The notes under the pieces were generated by a model that searched no databases, was not told the DNA's origin, and saw only the letters and a program-made list of their open reading frames with translations. A stretch of 64,000 nucleotides of DNA from an uncultured Alphaproteobacteria bacterium (GTDB lineage Bacteria; Pseudomonadota; Alphaproteobacteria; HIMB59; GCA-002718135): assembly GCA_902521315.1 (NCBI GenBank), contig CABYRH010000002.1, forward strand, positions 146,076-210,075, read 5' to 3'. Below, in pieces: positions 8,639-18,219 of this stretch. Position 1 is the stretch's first letter. Every line of letters begins with the position of its first letter. The position numbers and the translations under genes were made by a program.

Positions 8639-9975
8639 TGATTGCAGACCTAGTAAGTTATGAAACAATTGCAATAACTATGTTTGCAACAATGTTGCTA
8701 ATGTTATTGACTGGCCAAAGAGTATTTGGAGCAATAGGATTTGTTGCAGCAATGGCCGCATTATTATTATGGGGTGATGGTGCAGTTGAAATGCCTTACA
8801 CCGCAGCATGGAAACTATTCAAATGGTATCCCATGCTTACATTACCATTATTTATATATATGGGATATATGATCTCTGAATCTGGTATTGCAGACGATCT
8901 TTATAGAATGTTTCATGTTTATTTCGGAGGTATAAAAGGTGGTTTAGCAATTGGCACGATGGGAATGATGGTCGCTATATCTGCAATGAATGGTCTGAGT
9001 GTTGCAGGAATGGCAATTGGAGCCACCATAGCTTTACCAGCAATGTTAAAACTTGGCTATGATAAAAGAATGATAACTGGTGTCGTTCAAGCAGGAAGTT
9101 CTTTAGGAATTTTAGTTCCACCTAGCGTTGTTCTTGTATTATATGGAATGATTGCAAGGCAACCTGTAAGTAAATTATGGCTAGCGGGTATTATTCCTGG
9201 AATAATGATGGCAACATTATTTATTTTATACATTTACATAAGATGTAAGCTTCAACCTGAATTAGGTCCAGCCCTTCCAAAGGAAGAAAGACAAATTTCA
9301 AAAACTGAAAAAATGAAATTGCTACAGGCAGGCTTAATACCTTTTGCAATTTTCTTTTCAATGACTGGATTATTTTTAATGGGTATCGCAAGTCTAGTAG
9401 AATGTTCTGCAGTGGGTGCATTTGGTGCAACTCTTGCAGCATTATTTAAAGGTAAATTAAATTGGCCTGTGATTGAAAATACTTTGAAAAAAACTTTAGG
9501 TGTTTCTTGTATGTTTATGTGGATAATCTTAGCTGCTTTAAGTTTTGGAGCCGTATTTGATGGCATAGGTGCTGTAAGAGCAATTGAAACTCTATTCATA
9601 GAAAGATGGAACCTAAGTCCCTGGGGTGTATTAATAATGATGCAACTATCTTACATTTTAATGGGTATGTTTTTAGATGATACAGCAATGTTAGTAATTG
9701 TTGCGCCTTTATATGTCCCTCTTATAATTGCTTTGGGTTTTAATCCAATCTGGTACGGGGTTTTATACACAATTACATGTCAAATTGCATATATGACACC
9801 ACCATTTGGATATAATTTATTTTTAATGCGAGCAATGGCACCAAAAGAAATCGACTTGATAGACATATATAGATCAATTATTCCATTTGTATTAGTTATG
9901 TGTTTAGGCTTGGCTATAGTAATGATTTTTCCTGAAATTGCGACTTGGCTTCCTGATTATGTCTCTAGACGATAA
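8638..9975 (+). CDS. TRAP transporter large permease (DctM-type)
   Basis: Main translocating subunit of the TRAP importer, with about a dozen hydrophobic segments over 445 aa. Family landmarks include GYMISESGIADDLYRMF, the repeated glycine-rich GSSLGILVPPSVVLVLYG and the late MTPPFGYNLFLMRA. The ATG at 8638 overlaps the dctQ stop (TGATG); a TTG one codon upstream was not preferred. The binding-protein gene follows after 97 bases. The substrate class is usually a carboxylic acid or a zwitterion. Confidence 0.92.
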   Translation: MIADLVSYETIAITMFATMLLMLLTGQRVFGAIGFVAAMAALLLWGDGAVEMPYTAAWKLFKWYPMLTLPLFIYMGYMISESGIADDLYRMFHVYFGGIKGGLAIGTMGMMVAISAMNGLSVAGMAIGATIALPAMLKLGYDKRMITGVVQAGSSLGILVPPSVVLVLYGMIARQPVSKLWLAGIIPGIMMATLFILYIYIRCKLQPELGPALPKEERQISKTEKMKLLQAGLIPFAIFFSMTGLFLMGIASLVECSAVGAFGATLAALFKGKLNWPVIENTLKKTLGVSCMFMWIILAALSFGAVFDGIGAVRAIETLFIERWNLSPWGVLIMMQLSYILMGMFLDDTAMLVIVAPLYVPLIIALGFNPIWYGVLYTITCQIAYMTPPFGYNLFLMRAMAPKEIDLIDIYRSIIPFVLVMCLGLAIVMIFPEIATWLPDYVSRR

Positions 9976-10072
9976 CTAATTTGTTTATAAAGTATTCCTA
10001 ATTTTCTTGATTTATTTTTTTTAAAATAGTTAAATCACCTATTATTTCTATTTACTTTTGAAAGGGGGTATT

Positions 10073-11143
10073 ATGAAAAATAAAAAAAATCTTACTAAAA
10101 GACGTGAGTTTTTAAAAAAAGCTGGATTAATATCTGCAGGTGCAATTGGTGCTTCAACTCTAGCAGCTCCTTATGGTTATGCAGCAACTAATCCTATTAA
10201 ATGGAGATTACAAACATATTCAGGTGCACCATTAGGAGCACATGTTGTACTTCCTCAAATAGAAGCTTTTAATAAAGCAGCTCATGGTGAAATGGAGATT
10301 GAACTTTTTTATGCAGATCAATTAGTTCCTACAGATGAGCTTTTCAGAGCTATGCAAGCTGGAACCATTGATGCTGTTCAGAGTGATGATGCAACTATGG
10401 GATCGCCAGTCGATATATCTGTTTTTGGAGGTTATTTTCCATTTGCAACAAGATATAGTTTGGATGTGCCAGCAATGTTTAAATATTATGGTTTAGATGG
10501 AATTTGGGCAGAGGCATACGGGGAAGTTAAAGATGTAACATGGCTCAGTACTTCAGCTTGGGATCCATGTCATTTATTTACGGTAAATAAAAAAATTACT
10601 TCACTGGCTGATATGAAAGGTTTAAGAGTTTTTGGTGTTCCAACAGCTGGACGTTTCTTAGCACAATATGGTTTAATTCCTGTAATTGTCCCTTGGGATG
10701 ATGTTGAAGTTGCAATGCAAACAGGAGAGCTTGACGGTGTATGTTGGTGTGGATTTACTGAAGCTTATGAAGTTGGCTGGGCTGATATTTGTAATTATGC
10801 GTTAACTAATTCAGTTACAGGTGCTTGGTTTGGTTCATATTTTGCCAATTCTAAAAGTTGGGAAAAACTATCACCTAAACTTCAAGAATTATTCAAGATG
10901 TCTATTGATCAATCTCATTACTATAGACAAGTATGGTATTGGGGAGGAGAGGCAGACTTAAGGGTAAATGGTAAAAAAATGGAACTTACTAGTCTACCAG
11001 CAAATGAATGGTCAGGTGTTGTAAAAGACGCTGAAAAATTCTGGGATGATGTAGCTAGCTCAAGCCCTAGAAGTGGTAAAGTTGTTGAAGCATTCAAATT
11101 ATATGCAGCAACAATGGATAAAGCAGGATATCCTTATAGATAA
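10073..11143 (+). CDS. TRAP transporter substrate-binding protein with Tat signal (DctP-type)
   Basis: Periplasmic receptor for the TRAP importer. The N-terminus carries a twin-arginine export signal, KRREFLKKAG, then a hydrophobic stretch and a likely cut after GYAA, so it is exported folded. The body has DctP-family marks such as MQAGTIDAVQ and MQTGELDGVCW. The ATG at 10073 was chosen because the run AAAGGGGG just upstream (from 10061) is a Shine-Dalgarno at the right distance; an ATG-like start 15 bases earlier is not needed. A stem-loop follows the stop. Many Tat-exported DctP relatives bind keto or hydroxy acids, but the ligand here is unknown. Confidence 0.88.
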   Translation: MKNKKNLTKRREFLKKAGLISAGAIGASTLAAPYGYAATNPIKWRLQTYSGAPLGAHVVLPQIEAFNKAAHGEMEIELFYADQLVPTDELFRAMQAGTIDAVQSDDATMGSPVDISVFGGYFPFATRYSLDVPAMFKYYGLDGIWAEAYGEVKDVTWLSTSAWDPCHLFTVNKKITSLADMKGLRVFGVPTAGRFLAQYGLIPVIVPWDDVEVAMQTGELDGVCWCGFTEAYEVGWADICNYALTNSVTGAWFGSYFANSKSWEKLSPKLQELFKMSIDQSHYYRQVWYWGGEADLRVNGKKMELTSLPANEWSGVVKDAEKFWDDVASSSPRSGKVVEAFKLYAATMDKAGYPYR

Positions 11144-11151
11144 TATTTTTT

Positions 11152-11178
11152 AATCCAGCACTTTTAGAGTGCTGGATT
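11152..11178 (+). terminator. Stem-loop after TRAP binding-protein gene
   Basis: AATCCAGCACT (11152-11162) pairs with AGTGCTGGATT (11168-11178) around a five-base loop and is followed by a T run. It lies eight bases after the stop of the binding-protein gene and just before the glutamine-synthetase-like gene, so it is an intrinsic terminator or attenuator. Confidence 0.8.
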
Positions 11179-11195
11179 TTTTAAAGGCAAATTTA

Positions 11196-12554
11196 ATGAC
11201 AATTACTTTCAACAATCTAAAGAAAGCTATCAAAAATGATGAAATTGATACAGTTTTAGTTTGTGTCTCAGATATGCAGGGAAGATTAAATGGTAAAAGA
11301 GTTACTGGCAAAGCATTTATAGACTACGTTCATAAGGAAACTCATATGTGTGATTATCTTTATACAGTAGATATGGATATGTTTACTGTTCCTGGGTATA
11401 AATCTTCTTCATGGGAAACTGGGTATGGTGACATGACTGTAATCCCTGACTTGAAATCAATAAAAATTGCAACTTGGTTAGAAAAAACAGCTATTGTGAT
11501 TTGTGATTGCCTTGACCATCATGGAAAAAAACCGCTTGTTCATTCAACTAGACAGATTTTAAAAGATGTTATTGCTATGGCAAATAAAATGGGGTTTGAT
11601 CCAATGATTGGATCAGAATTAGAATTTTTTTTATTTGATCAAACCTATGATGAAATTCACAATAATAATTACAAAAATTTAAAAGAGTCATCTTGGTACA
11701 TACAAGATTATATGATTTTCCAAACAACAAAGGAAGAAGATGTAATGAGAGAGTTAAGAAATTCTCTCCTCAAATCTGGAATTTATGTTGAATGTTCAAA
11801 GGGTGAAGCAGCTCCTGGACAAGAAGAAATAAATGTTGTCTTCACAGACGCATTAAATATGGCAGATAATCATATTTTGATTAAAAATGCTGCTAAAGAA
11901 ATTGCTTATAAGAAAAATAAAGCAGTAACATTTATGGCAAAATATAAAGAAAATGTAGGTGGTAGTTCCTGTCATGTTCATAACTCACTTTTTGATAAGA
12001 AAACAAAAAAAAATATTTTTTATAATTCAAAGGATAAATTTGGAATGTCAGATATATTCAAAAGTTATGTTGCTGGTCAGATAAAATTTTTATCTGATAT
12101 TTCTATTTTTTTAGCACCAAATATAAATTCTTATAAAAGATTCCAAGAGGGTTCTTTCGCTCCGACAAAGTCAGTTTGGGGTATAGATAATAGAACTGCT
12201 GGTTTTAGATTAGCGGGTCATGGTTCTTCAATAAGAATAGAGTGTAGAGTACCAGGTGCAGATGTAAATCCTTATTTAGCTTTTGCTGCACTTGTCGGTG
12301 CTGGATTGTATGGAATAAAAAATAAACTTAAACTAGAGGAACCTTACAGTGGGAATATCTATGAAAAGAAAGTAAGGGAAGTTCCAAAGACATTAAATGA
12401 AGCAATTCAACTAGCAAAAAAATCTAAATTATTACCAGAAATTTTTCACTCTGATGTTTTAGATCATTATATTCATGCAGCTGAGTGGGAGCAAAAAGAT
12501 TATGATTTATCAGTTAACGACTGGCAGCTTAGAAGATATTTTGAAAGAGGATAA
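11196..12554 (+). CDS. Glutamine-synthetase-like ATP-dependent ligase (possible gamma-glutamyl-amine ligase)
   Basis: Member of the glutamine synthetase fold, 452 aa from the ATG at 11196. Visible are the metal Glu in GSELEFFLFD, the catalytic loop GGSSCHVHNSLFD with the HVH pair, the nucleotide-site YKRFQ and NRTAGFR arginines, and RIECRVPGADVNPYLAFAA. Divergence from the NGSGMHVHQS form of true GlnA suggests a GlnA-like/PuuA-like enzyme joining glutamate to an amine. The TRAP importer just upstream, and the oxidoreductase and aldehyde dehydrogenase nearby, would fit an amine route through gamma-glutamyl intermediates. An ordinary GlnA is unlikely. Confidence 0.78.
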   Translation: MTITFNNLKKAIKNDEIDTVLVCVSDMQGRLNGKRVTGKAFIDYVHKETHMCDYLYTVDMDMFTVPGYKSSSWETGYGDMTVIPDLKSIKIATWLEKTAIVICDCLDHHGKKPLVHSTRQILKDVIAMANKMGFDPMIGSELEFFLFDQTYDEIHNNNYKNLKESSWYIQDYMIFQTTKEEDVMRELRNSLLKSGIYVECSKGEAAPGQEEINVVFTDALNMADNHILIKNAAKEIAYKKNKAVTFMAKYKENVGGSSCHVHNSLFDKKTKKNIFYNSKDKFGMSDIFKSYVAGQIKFLSDISIFLAPNINSYKRFQEGSFAPTKSVWGIDNRTAGFRLAGHGSSIRIECRVPGADVNPYLAFAALVGAGLYGIKNKLKLEEPYSGNIYEKKVREVPKTLNEAIQLAKKSKLLPEIFHSDVLDHYIHAAEWEQKDYDLSVNDWQLRRYFERG

Positions 12555-12556
12555 AA

Positions 12557-13309
12557 TTAAGGTTTAGCCCTAAGACCCCCGTCGACAATTAATTCAGTAC
12601 CGGTAATAAAACTACTTTCATCGCTTAGAAGAAACATTGTTGAATTTGCTATATCACTAGGTTTTCCAACTCTTCTAAGTGGTATAACGTTAGATAGAAT
12701 TTTTTTCAATTCTGGATTTTTTTTCCATCTTTCCTGCATTGGTGTCTCTATTGGTCCTGGCAATATAGAATTTGATCTTATATTTTTGCTTGCAAACTGA
12801 ATAGATATTGATTTTGAAAGTCGTAATAAAGCCGCCTTTGAAGATCCATAAGCATCTTGAGGTTTATTGTCTCCAGATAAAGCATCAATAGATGAAATGT
12901 GAACTATAGATCCAAATTTATTTTTTTTCATTTGAGGGAGTATATTTTGTAAAACAATTACAATTGAATTTAGGTTTATAGAAAAAACTTTATCCCATGT
13001 GTTGATTTCAATTTTTTCTAAACTTACATCTTTATCAAACCACAAAACACCTACAGCATTAATTACATATTCAATTTTTTTATATTTTTTCTTTAGTTCT
13101 GTTAAACATAATTGTAAATTTTTATAGTCTGATAAATCTATTTTTTTAAATTCAATAAATTTATTTAATAGTATTTTTTTACTTGGAGTATTTATGTCTA
13201 AAATTATGACTTTAATTTCATTTTTGATTAATTTTTTTACTATTGATAATCCAATTCCACCAGAACCACCTGTAATAAGAGCTGTTCTTCCTGAGAAATT
13301 TAATTTCAT
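12557..13309 (-). CDS. SDR-family NAD(P)-dependent oxidoreductase
   Basis: Classical short-chain dehydrogenase of 250 aa. It has the cofactor motif TGGSGGIG near the N-terminus, a structural NAVG, a catalytic Ser in HISSIDALSG and the pair YGSSK. The usual C-terminal TGTELIVDGG closes the fold. The ATG at 13309 was preferred to an upstream TTG that adds two residues. It converges on the ligase gene with a two-base gap, so it is transcribed alone. The substrate, probably a sugar or hydroxy acid, cannot be told. Confidence 0.88.
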   Translation of the reverse strand: MKLNFSGRTALITGGSGGIGLSIVKKLIKNEIKVIILDINTPSKKILLNKFIEFKKIDLSDYKNLQLCLTELKKKYKKIEYVINAVGVLWFDKDVSLEKIEINTWDKVFSINLNSIVIVLQNILPQMKKNKFGSIVHISSIDALSGDNKPQDAYGSSKAALLRLSKSISIQFASKNIRSNSILPGPIETPMQERWKKNPELKKILSNVIPLRRVGKPSDIANSTMFLLSDESSFITGTELIVDGGLRAKP

Positions 13310-13379
13310 AAACAAACTATATATATAATTTAAAAAAATTTAATTGATTTAATTAATTAAAGTAACTAAACCAATTAAA

Positions 13380-14759
13380 ATGCTTAAAACCGTTACTCCA
13401 ATTGATAATTCTATACTGGTAGAGAGAAATTTTGCGACTGATAGTGAAATAGAAACTGTTCTTCAAAATGCTTACGACGCTAGGAAAGAGTGGAGAGAAA
13501 CTTCTTTACGTGAAAGAAAAGAAATAATTAGTAATTTTGTAAAATCATTCCTTTCGAATGATGAAGAAATCATTGAAAATTTATGCAAACAAATTGGTAG
13601 ACCAATTATTCAATGTCCAGGTGAAATGAGAGGTTTTGAGGAAAGAGCAAATTATATGGTTGATAATTCTGATAGAGCTTTAGAGGATTTGGTATCTAGA
13701 AAAGACTCAGAATTTGATAATTATATAAAAAAGGAACCACTTGGTACAATTTTTGTAATTGCACCTTGGAATTATCCTTTTAATACATCTGTTAACTCTA
13801 TTGTTCCAAGTCTGCTATCAGGTAATACTGTTATTTTAAAACATTCATCTCAAACACCATTATGTGCTGAACAATTATTTGATGCTGCTACTAAAGCATC
13901 ATTGCCAAAGAATATATTTCAATTTCTACATTTAGATCATTCATCTACGTCAAAAATGATTTCTGACAATAGAATAAATCATGTTTTATTTACTGGTTCA
14001 GTAAGTGGAGGAAGAGAAATAAAAAAATCTATTGGCACAAGATTTATTGGTGCAGGATTAGAACTTGGAGGAAAAGATCCAGCATACGTGAGAAGTGATT
14101 GTAACCTTGAACATGCAATCGAAAATTTAGTTGATGGCTCCTATTTTAATTCAGGTCAATCATGTTGTGGCATTGAAAGAATATATGTTGATGAAAAAAT
14201 ATATAACAAATTTGTAGATGGTTTTAAATCAATTACAGAGAAATATATTTTGGGCAATCCACTAGAAGAAAATACCAATTTAGGGCCTGTTGTTAGAATG
14301 AATGCAGCACAATATATAAGAGCACAAGTTTCCCAAGCATTAAATAAGGGTGCTAAAAATATAATTGACTCAAATAAATTTAAGGCTGATAATGGAACTA
14401 ATTGCTATGTTAGTCCTTCAGCTCTTATACAAGTAGATCATTCAATGGAATTTATGAAAGAGGAAACTTTTGGGCCAACTGTTGGAATAATGAAAGTTAA
14501 AAATGAAGAAGATGCTATTAATCTAATGAATGATAGTGCTTATGGATTAACTGCTAGTATTTGGACTTCTGATAAAGAGTTTGCACAAAGTATGGGATCT
14601 AAAATAGAGACAGGCACTTTTTTTATGAATAGATGCGATTATTTGGATCCAGGTCTTGCTTGGACAGGTGTAAAAGATACTGGCATTGGTGTTACTCTTT
14701 CAGTTTTAGGTTTTGATCATCTTACTCGAGCAAAAAGTTATCACATACGGACACTTTAA
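13380..14759 (+). CDS. NAD(P)-dependent aldehyde dehydrogenase
   Basis: 459-aa aldehyde dehydrogenase. Catalytic Asn131 sits in APWNYPF, Glu228 in GLELGGKDPAYV and the nucleophile Cys262 in NSGQSCCGIERIYV, where two cysteines adjoin. The cofactor segment is FTGSVSGGREI. The SCC arrangement and WTGVKDTGIGVTLS end are like succinate-semialdehyde/aldehyde dehydrogenases that partner alcohol dehydrogenases. Its stop overlaps the start of the iron-type alcohol dehydrogenase by one base, so the two probably run alcohol to aldehyde to acid in sequence. Confidence 0.92.
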   Translation: MLKTVTPIDNSILVERNFATDSEIETVLQNAYDARKEWRETSLRERKEIISNFVKSFLSNDEEIIENLCKQIGRPIIQCPGEMRGFEERANYMVDNSDRALEDLVSRKDSEFDNYIKKEPLGTIFVIAPWNYPFNTSVNSIVPSLLSGNTVILKHSSQTPLCAEQLFDAATKASLPKNIFQFLHLDHSSTSKMISDNRINHVLFTGSVSGGREIKKSIGTRFIGAGLELGGKDPAYVRSDCNLEHAIENLVDGSYFNSGQSCCGIERIYVDEKIYNKFVDGFKSITEKYILGNPLEENTNLGPVVRMNAAQYIRAQVSQALNKGAKNIIDSNKFKADNGTNCYVSPSALIQVDHSMEFMKEETFGPTVGIMKVKNEEDAINLMNDSAYGLTASIWTSDKEFAQSMGSKIETGTFFMNRCDYLDPGLAWTGVKDTGIGVTLSVLGFDHLTRAKSYHIRTL

Positions 14760-15913
14760 TGGAAATACAAAATATAAATTGGAATTATCCAACAAATATC
14801 TGGTTTGGTTTAAATAGAATTAAAGAAATTCAAAAAGCATGTGATAATTTAAATATTAAAAATCCTTTGATAGTTACTGACCCGGGTATTACCAAAACTG
14901 ATATAATTAATAAAATTAATAGCTCCCTCAATCAAAAAGCAAATATATTTAGTAAAGTAAAATCAAATCCTACAAGTCAAAATGTAGAGGAGGGAGTTAA
15001 ACAATTTAACCAAAATAATCACGATGGAGTAATAGCCGTAGGAGGTGGTTCTGGTATGGATACAGGAAAGGGTATCGCTTTTATGTCTAAACAAGAAAGA
15101 CCATTATGGGATTTTGAAGATATTGGTGATTGGTGGACAAGAGCAATTAGTGATGCGATATTTCCTATTATTGCTGTACCGACAACAGCAGGAACAGGTT
15201 CAGAGACTGGAAGAGCATCAGTTTTTACTAATGAACTAACAAAAGAAAAAAAAATAATTTTTCATCCTAAAATGCTACCTTCTGTAGTTATACTTGATCC
15301 TGATTTAACAATACCATTACCCTCATCATTGACAGCATATACCGGTATGGATGCATTGGCCCATTGTCTTGAAGCTTATTCATCTAATAATTTTCATCCT
15401 CTTTCTCAAGGAATAGCTTTAGAAGGGATAAAGATGGTTAAGGATAATTTAATTCTAGCTTATAAAGACGGAAAAAATATAAAAGCCCGAGCTAATATGC
15501 TTGCAACATCTTCTATGGGCTCAATAGCTTTCCAAAAAGGGCTTGGGGCAATTCATTCTTTAAGTCATCCTGTTGGTGCAATTTATAATACTCATCATGG
15601 ATTAACCAATGCAGTATTTATGCCATATGTTTTACAATATAATAAAGAAGGTATTGAAGAAAAAATTATTGATATTTCAAGATATATAAATTTAAAATCA
15701 GCAACATTTAATAATTTTATAGATTGGATTTTAGAGCTTAGATCTAATTTAAATATTCCTCATACTTTAAGTGAAATAATTGATGATGACAAAAATTTAG
15801 AAAAAATGAGTTTAATGGCTTTTAATGATCCTTCCACAAGTACAAATCCTATACCAGTTAATGTGGAAGATTTTTTAAAAATGTATATTAATGCCTTTAA
15901 AGGTGATTTATAA
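14759..15913 (+). CDS. Iron-containing alcohol dehydrogenase
   Basis: Group III metal-dependent alcohol dehydrogenase, 384 aa. The nucleotide-binding GGGSGMDTGKGIAF appears near residue 95, and VPTTAGTGSETG follows. The iron site can be read as the Asp and His of GMDALAHCLEAY and the His cluster of IHSLSHPVGAIYNTHHGL. It is translationally coupled to the aldehyde dehydrogenase before it. Substrates in the family include butanol, lactaldehyde, 1,2-propanediol and hydroxy acids; the neighbours suggest a short alcohol or semialdehyde. Confidence 0.9.
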   Translation: MEIQNINWNYPTNIWFGLNRIKEIQKACDNLNIKNPLIVTDPGITKTDIINKINSSLNQKANIFSKVKSNPTSQNVEEGVKQFNQNNHDGVIAVGGGSGMDTGKGIAFMSKQERPLWDFEDIGDWWTRAISDAIFPIIAVPTTAGTGSETGRASVFTNELTKEKKIIFHPKMLPSVVILDPDLTIPLPSSLTAYTGMDALAHCLEAYSSNNFHPLSQGIALEGIKMVKDNLILAYKDGKNIKARANMLATSSMGSIAFQKGLGAIHSLSHPVGAIYNTHHGLTNAVFMPYVLQYNKEGIEEKIIDISRYINLKSATFNNFIDWILELRSNLNIPHTLSEIIDDDKNLEKMSLMAFNDPSTSTNPIPVNVEDFLKMYINAFKGDL

Positions 15914-15915
15914 AT

Positions 15916-17418
15916 TTATAGTGTTGCTCCAATTATCCAAGGATTAAATTCATCATCCCCATAATCATTTATTTCACTCTTTGATTTTTCACCTGATGCA
16001 ACTGAAATTATTTTATCAAATATTTCTTTGCCAACTTCATTTACATTTGCAACGTTATCCATAATAGTACCAGCATTTATGTCCATATCTTCACTAAGTT
16101 TATTATACATATTTGTATTTGTTGCTATTTTAATACTTGGAGCGGGTTTAAATCCAAAGCATGAACCTCGACCAGTAGTAAAACAAATAATATTAGCGCC
16201 AGAAGCAACTTGACCAGTTACAGATACAGGATCATAACCTGGAGAATTCATAAAATTAAAACCTTTGGTTTTTACCTGTTCAGCATAATCCAGAACATCA
16301 ACCATATTTCTATTACCGGCTTTGGATACTGCACCTAATGATTTTTCCAGAATTGTAGTTAAGCCTCCTTTTTTATTACCAGGACTTGGATTATTATCTA
16401 ATGTGCTATCGTTGCTAGCAACATATTTTTTCCACCATTCAATTTGTTTGTTTAGTTTTTCTATATTTTTTTCGTTTGATGATTTTTCAAATAATAAATG
16501 TTCTGCTCCATATATTTCTGGAGTCTCTGACAGTAATGTTGTTCCACCATTATCAATAATCATATCTGAAGCGAAGCCCAGTGCAGGATTTGCAGTTATA
16601 CCAGAATACGAATCTGAACCACCACATTGCAAAGCAACTGTTAGTTCTGAAATGGGAATATTTGTTCTAGAAATACTATTAATTTGATTTAGTTTATTAA
16701 TAATTTTTGAAGTCACTTTCTTTATTATTTCATTTGTTCCACCTTCATCTTGAATGTTCAAATATTCAATATTTCTTTTTTCCTGATCATTGTTATACAA
16801 ACTTATTTGAGCACATTCGCATCCAAGTCCGATAACAAAAACTTTTCCAAAGTTTGGATGAATTTTAAAACCCTCAATAGTTCTGTTAAATACGCTCATA
16901 GCGTATCCAGAAGTATTCATGCCACAACCTGATGAATGTTTTAAACAAACCGCTCCATCAATATTTTCAAAATTATTATCTTTTAAATAATTATTTATTT
17001 TATCTGATATTTTTTTTACAACTGTTGCTGAACAATTAACTGTACTAATTAAACCTATATAATTCCTAGTACCTGATGATCCATTATTTCTTTTAAAGCC
17101 TTTAAAGTATTCTGTTTTTTCACTTTTATTAATATCATTTCTAATATCTTTACGGATATATTCTCTTTTGAATTCACTATATCCCATATTATGGGAATGG
17201 ACATGTTCACCAGGTTCTATATTTTTATTAGAGATTCCAATTATCTGACCATACTTAAAAATAAAATCACCACTTTTAATTTTTTTTAGAGAAATTTTAT
17301 GGCCGTAAGGAATATTATTTATAGATTTAATTCCATAATTTATATTAATATTTTCAGGAATATCCATTGGAGCGATTCCAATATTATCTTTTTCATTTAA
17401 TTTGATTATGTTAAACAT
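15916..17418 (-). CDS. uxaA: Altronate dehydratase / UxaA-family hydro-lyase (SAF domain plus dehydratase domain)
   Basis: 500-aa fused enzyme. The first ~100 residues form the SAF domain (HNMGYSEF follows GEHVHS), and the rest is the D-galactarate/altronate dehydratase domain. That part has GYIGLISTVNCSATV-like and KHSSGCGMN segments and conserved cysteines in GLGCECAQ and LQCGGSDSYSGI that may bind a metal or cluster. It removes water from aldonic or aldaric acids. The sulfolactate sulfo-lyase enzymes SuyA/SuyB share this layout when fused, so that activity is a real alternative. It is the only gene between two convergent/divergent neighbours, and the SDR is 30 bases away. The symbol is by family and not by proven substrate. 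Confidence 0.8.
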   Translation of the reverse strand: MFNIIKLNEKDNIGIAPMDIPENININYGIKSINNIPYGHKISLKKIKSGDFIFKYGQIIGISNKNIEPGEHVHSHNMGYSEFKREYIRKDIRNDINKSEKTEYFKGFKRNNGSSGTRNYIGLISTVNCSATVVKKISDKINNYLKDNNFENIDGAVCLKHSSGCGMNTSGYAMSVFNRTIEGFKIHPNFGKVFVIGLGCECAQISLYNNDQEKRNIEYLNIQDEGGTNEIIKKVTSKIINKLNQINSISRTNIPISELTVALQCGGSDSYSGITANPALGFASDMIIDNGGTTLLSETPEIYGAEHLLFEKSSNEKNIEKLNKQIEWWKKYVASNDSTLDNNPSPGNKKGGLTTILEKSLGAVSKAGNRNMVDVLDYAEQVKTKGFNFMNSPGYDPVSVTGQVASGANIICFTTGRGSCFGFKPAPSIKIATNTNMYNKLSEDMDINAGTIMDNVANVNEVGKEIFDKIISVASGEKSKSEINDYGDDEFNPWIIGATL

Positions 17419-17448
17419 AGTTTAGATTAATATATATCATAAATAATC

Positions 17449-18219
17449 ATGAACGAAATCGCAACTTATCCATCACTAAAAGATAGAGTAGTGCTTATTA
17501 CAGGAGGTGCCTCAGGAATTGGGGAAAGTATTGTTGAACAATTTGCTTCTCAAAAATCAAAAGTTGCATTTTTAGATATAAATGATGAGCTAGGTAATGA
17601 CTTATCAAAAAAAATTAAAAACAAATATGATATTGATAGTTTATTTGTAAAGTGTGATTTAAAAAATATAGAACAACTTAAAAGTTCATTAGAAAAAGTA
17701 AAAAAAGAAATTGGGCCAATTTCAATTCTAGTAAACAATGCAGCAAATGATGAGAGGCATGATCTAGATAGTGTCACTCCTGAATATTGGGATGATAGAA
17801 TGAATATTAATTTGAGACATTATTTTTTTGCAACTCAAGCTGTCTACAAAGATATGAAAGATTTAGGTAAAGGTTCCATTGTAAATATAGGTAGTTTTTC
17901 TTGGATGATTTCCCAAGGCGGTATGGCTGGATATACCACTGCAAAATCCGCCATTATGGGTTTAACAAGAACTTTAGCAAGAGATTTAGGAATCTATAAT
18001 ATTAGAGTAAATTGTATTGTTCCAGGCTGGATCATTACGGAGAGGCAAAAAAAATTATGGCTTACTCCAGAAATTGAAAAAACCCAACTTGAGAGACAAT
18101 GTATTAAGAGAATGCTTATGCCTGAAGATATATCAAAACCAGTTTTGTTTTTTGCATCTGATCAAAGCTCTGGTTGTACTGCACAGAATTATGTAATTGA
18201 TGGTGGCATAGTTAATTAA
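17449..18219 (+). CDS. SDR-family sugar/polyol dehydrogenase
   Basis: 256-aa classical short-chain dehydrogenase with TGGASGIG cofactor loop, NNAANDERHDLD, catalytic Ser in NIGSFSW and the YTTAK pair. The VPGWIITERQKKLWL stretch is typical of relatives that oxidise monosaccharides such as L-fucose, D-xylose or L-arabinose to lactones. Only 30 bases separate it from the divergent UxaA-like gene. Its stop overlaps the start of the Gfo/Idh/MocA gene by one base, so the two form one transcript and likely one pathway. Confidence 0.87.
   Translation: MNEIATYPSLKDRVVLITGGASGIGESIVEQFASQKSKVAFLDINDELGNDLSKKIKNKYDIDSLFVKCDLKNIEQLKSSLEKVKKEIGPISILVNNAANDERHDLDSVTPEYWDDRMNINLRHYFFATQAVYKDMKDLGKGSIVNIGSFSWMISQGGMAGYTTAKSAIMGLTRTLARDLGIYNIRVNCIVPGWIITERQKKLWLTPEIEKTQLERQCIKRMLMPEDISKPVLFFASDQSSGCTAQNYVIDGGIVN

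Noticed and set aside
9252-9599. 115-codon open frame opposite the TRAP large permease
   Set aside because: It is antisense to a well supported DctM gene and shows no family likeness.
16322-16687. 121-codon open frame opposite the UxaA-like gene
   Set aside because: It is a shadow of the real coding frame, with no ribosome-binding site or motif.
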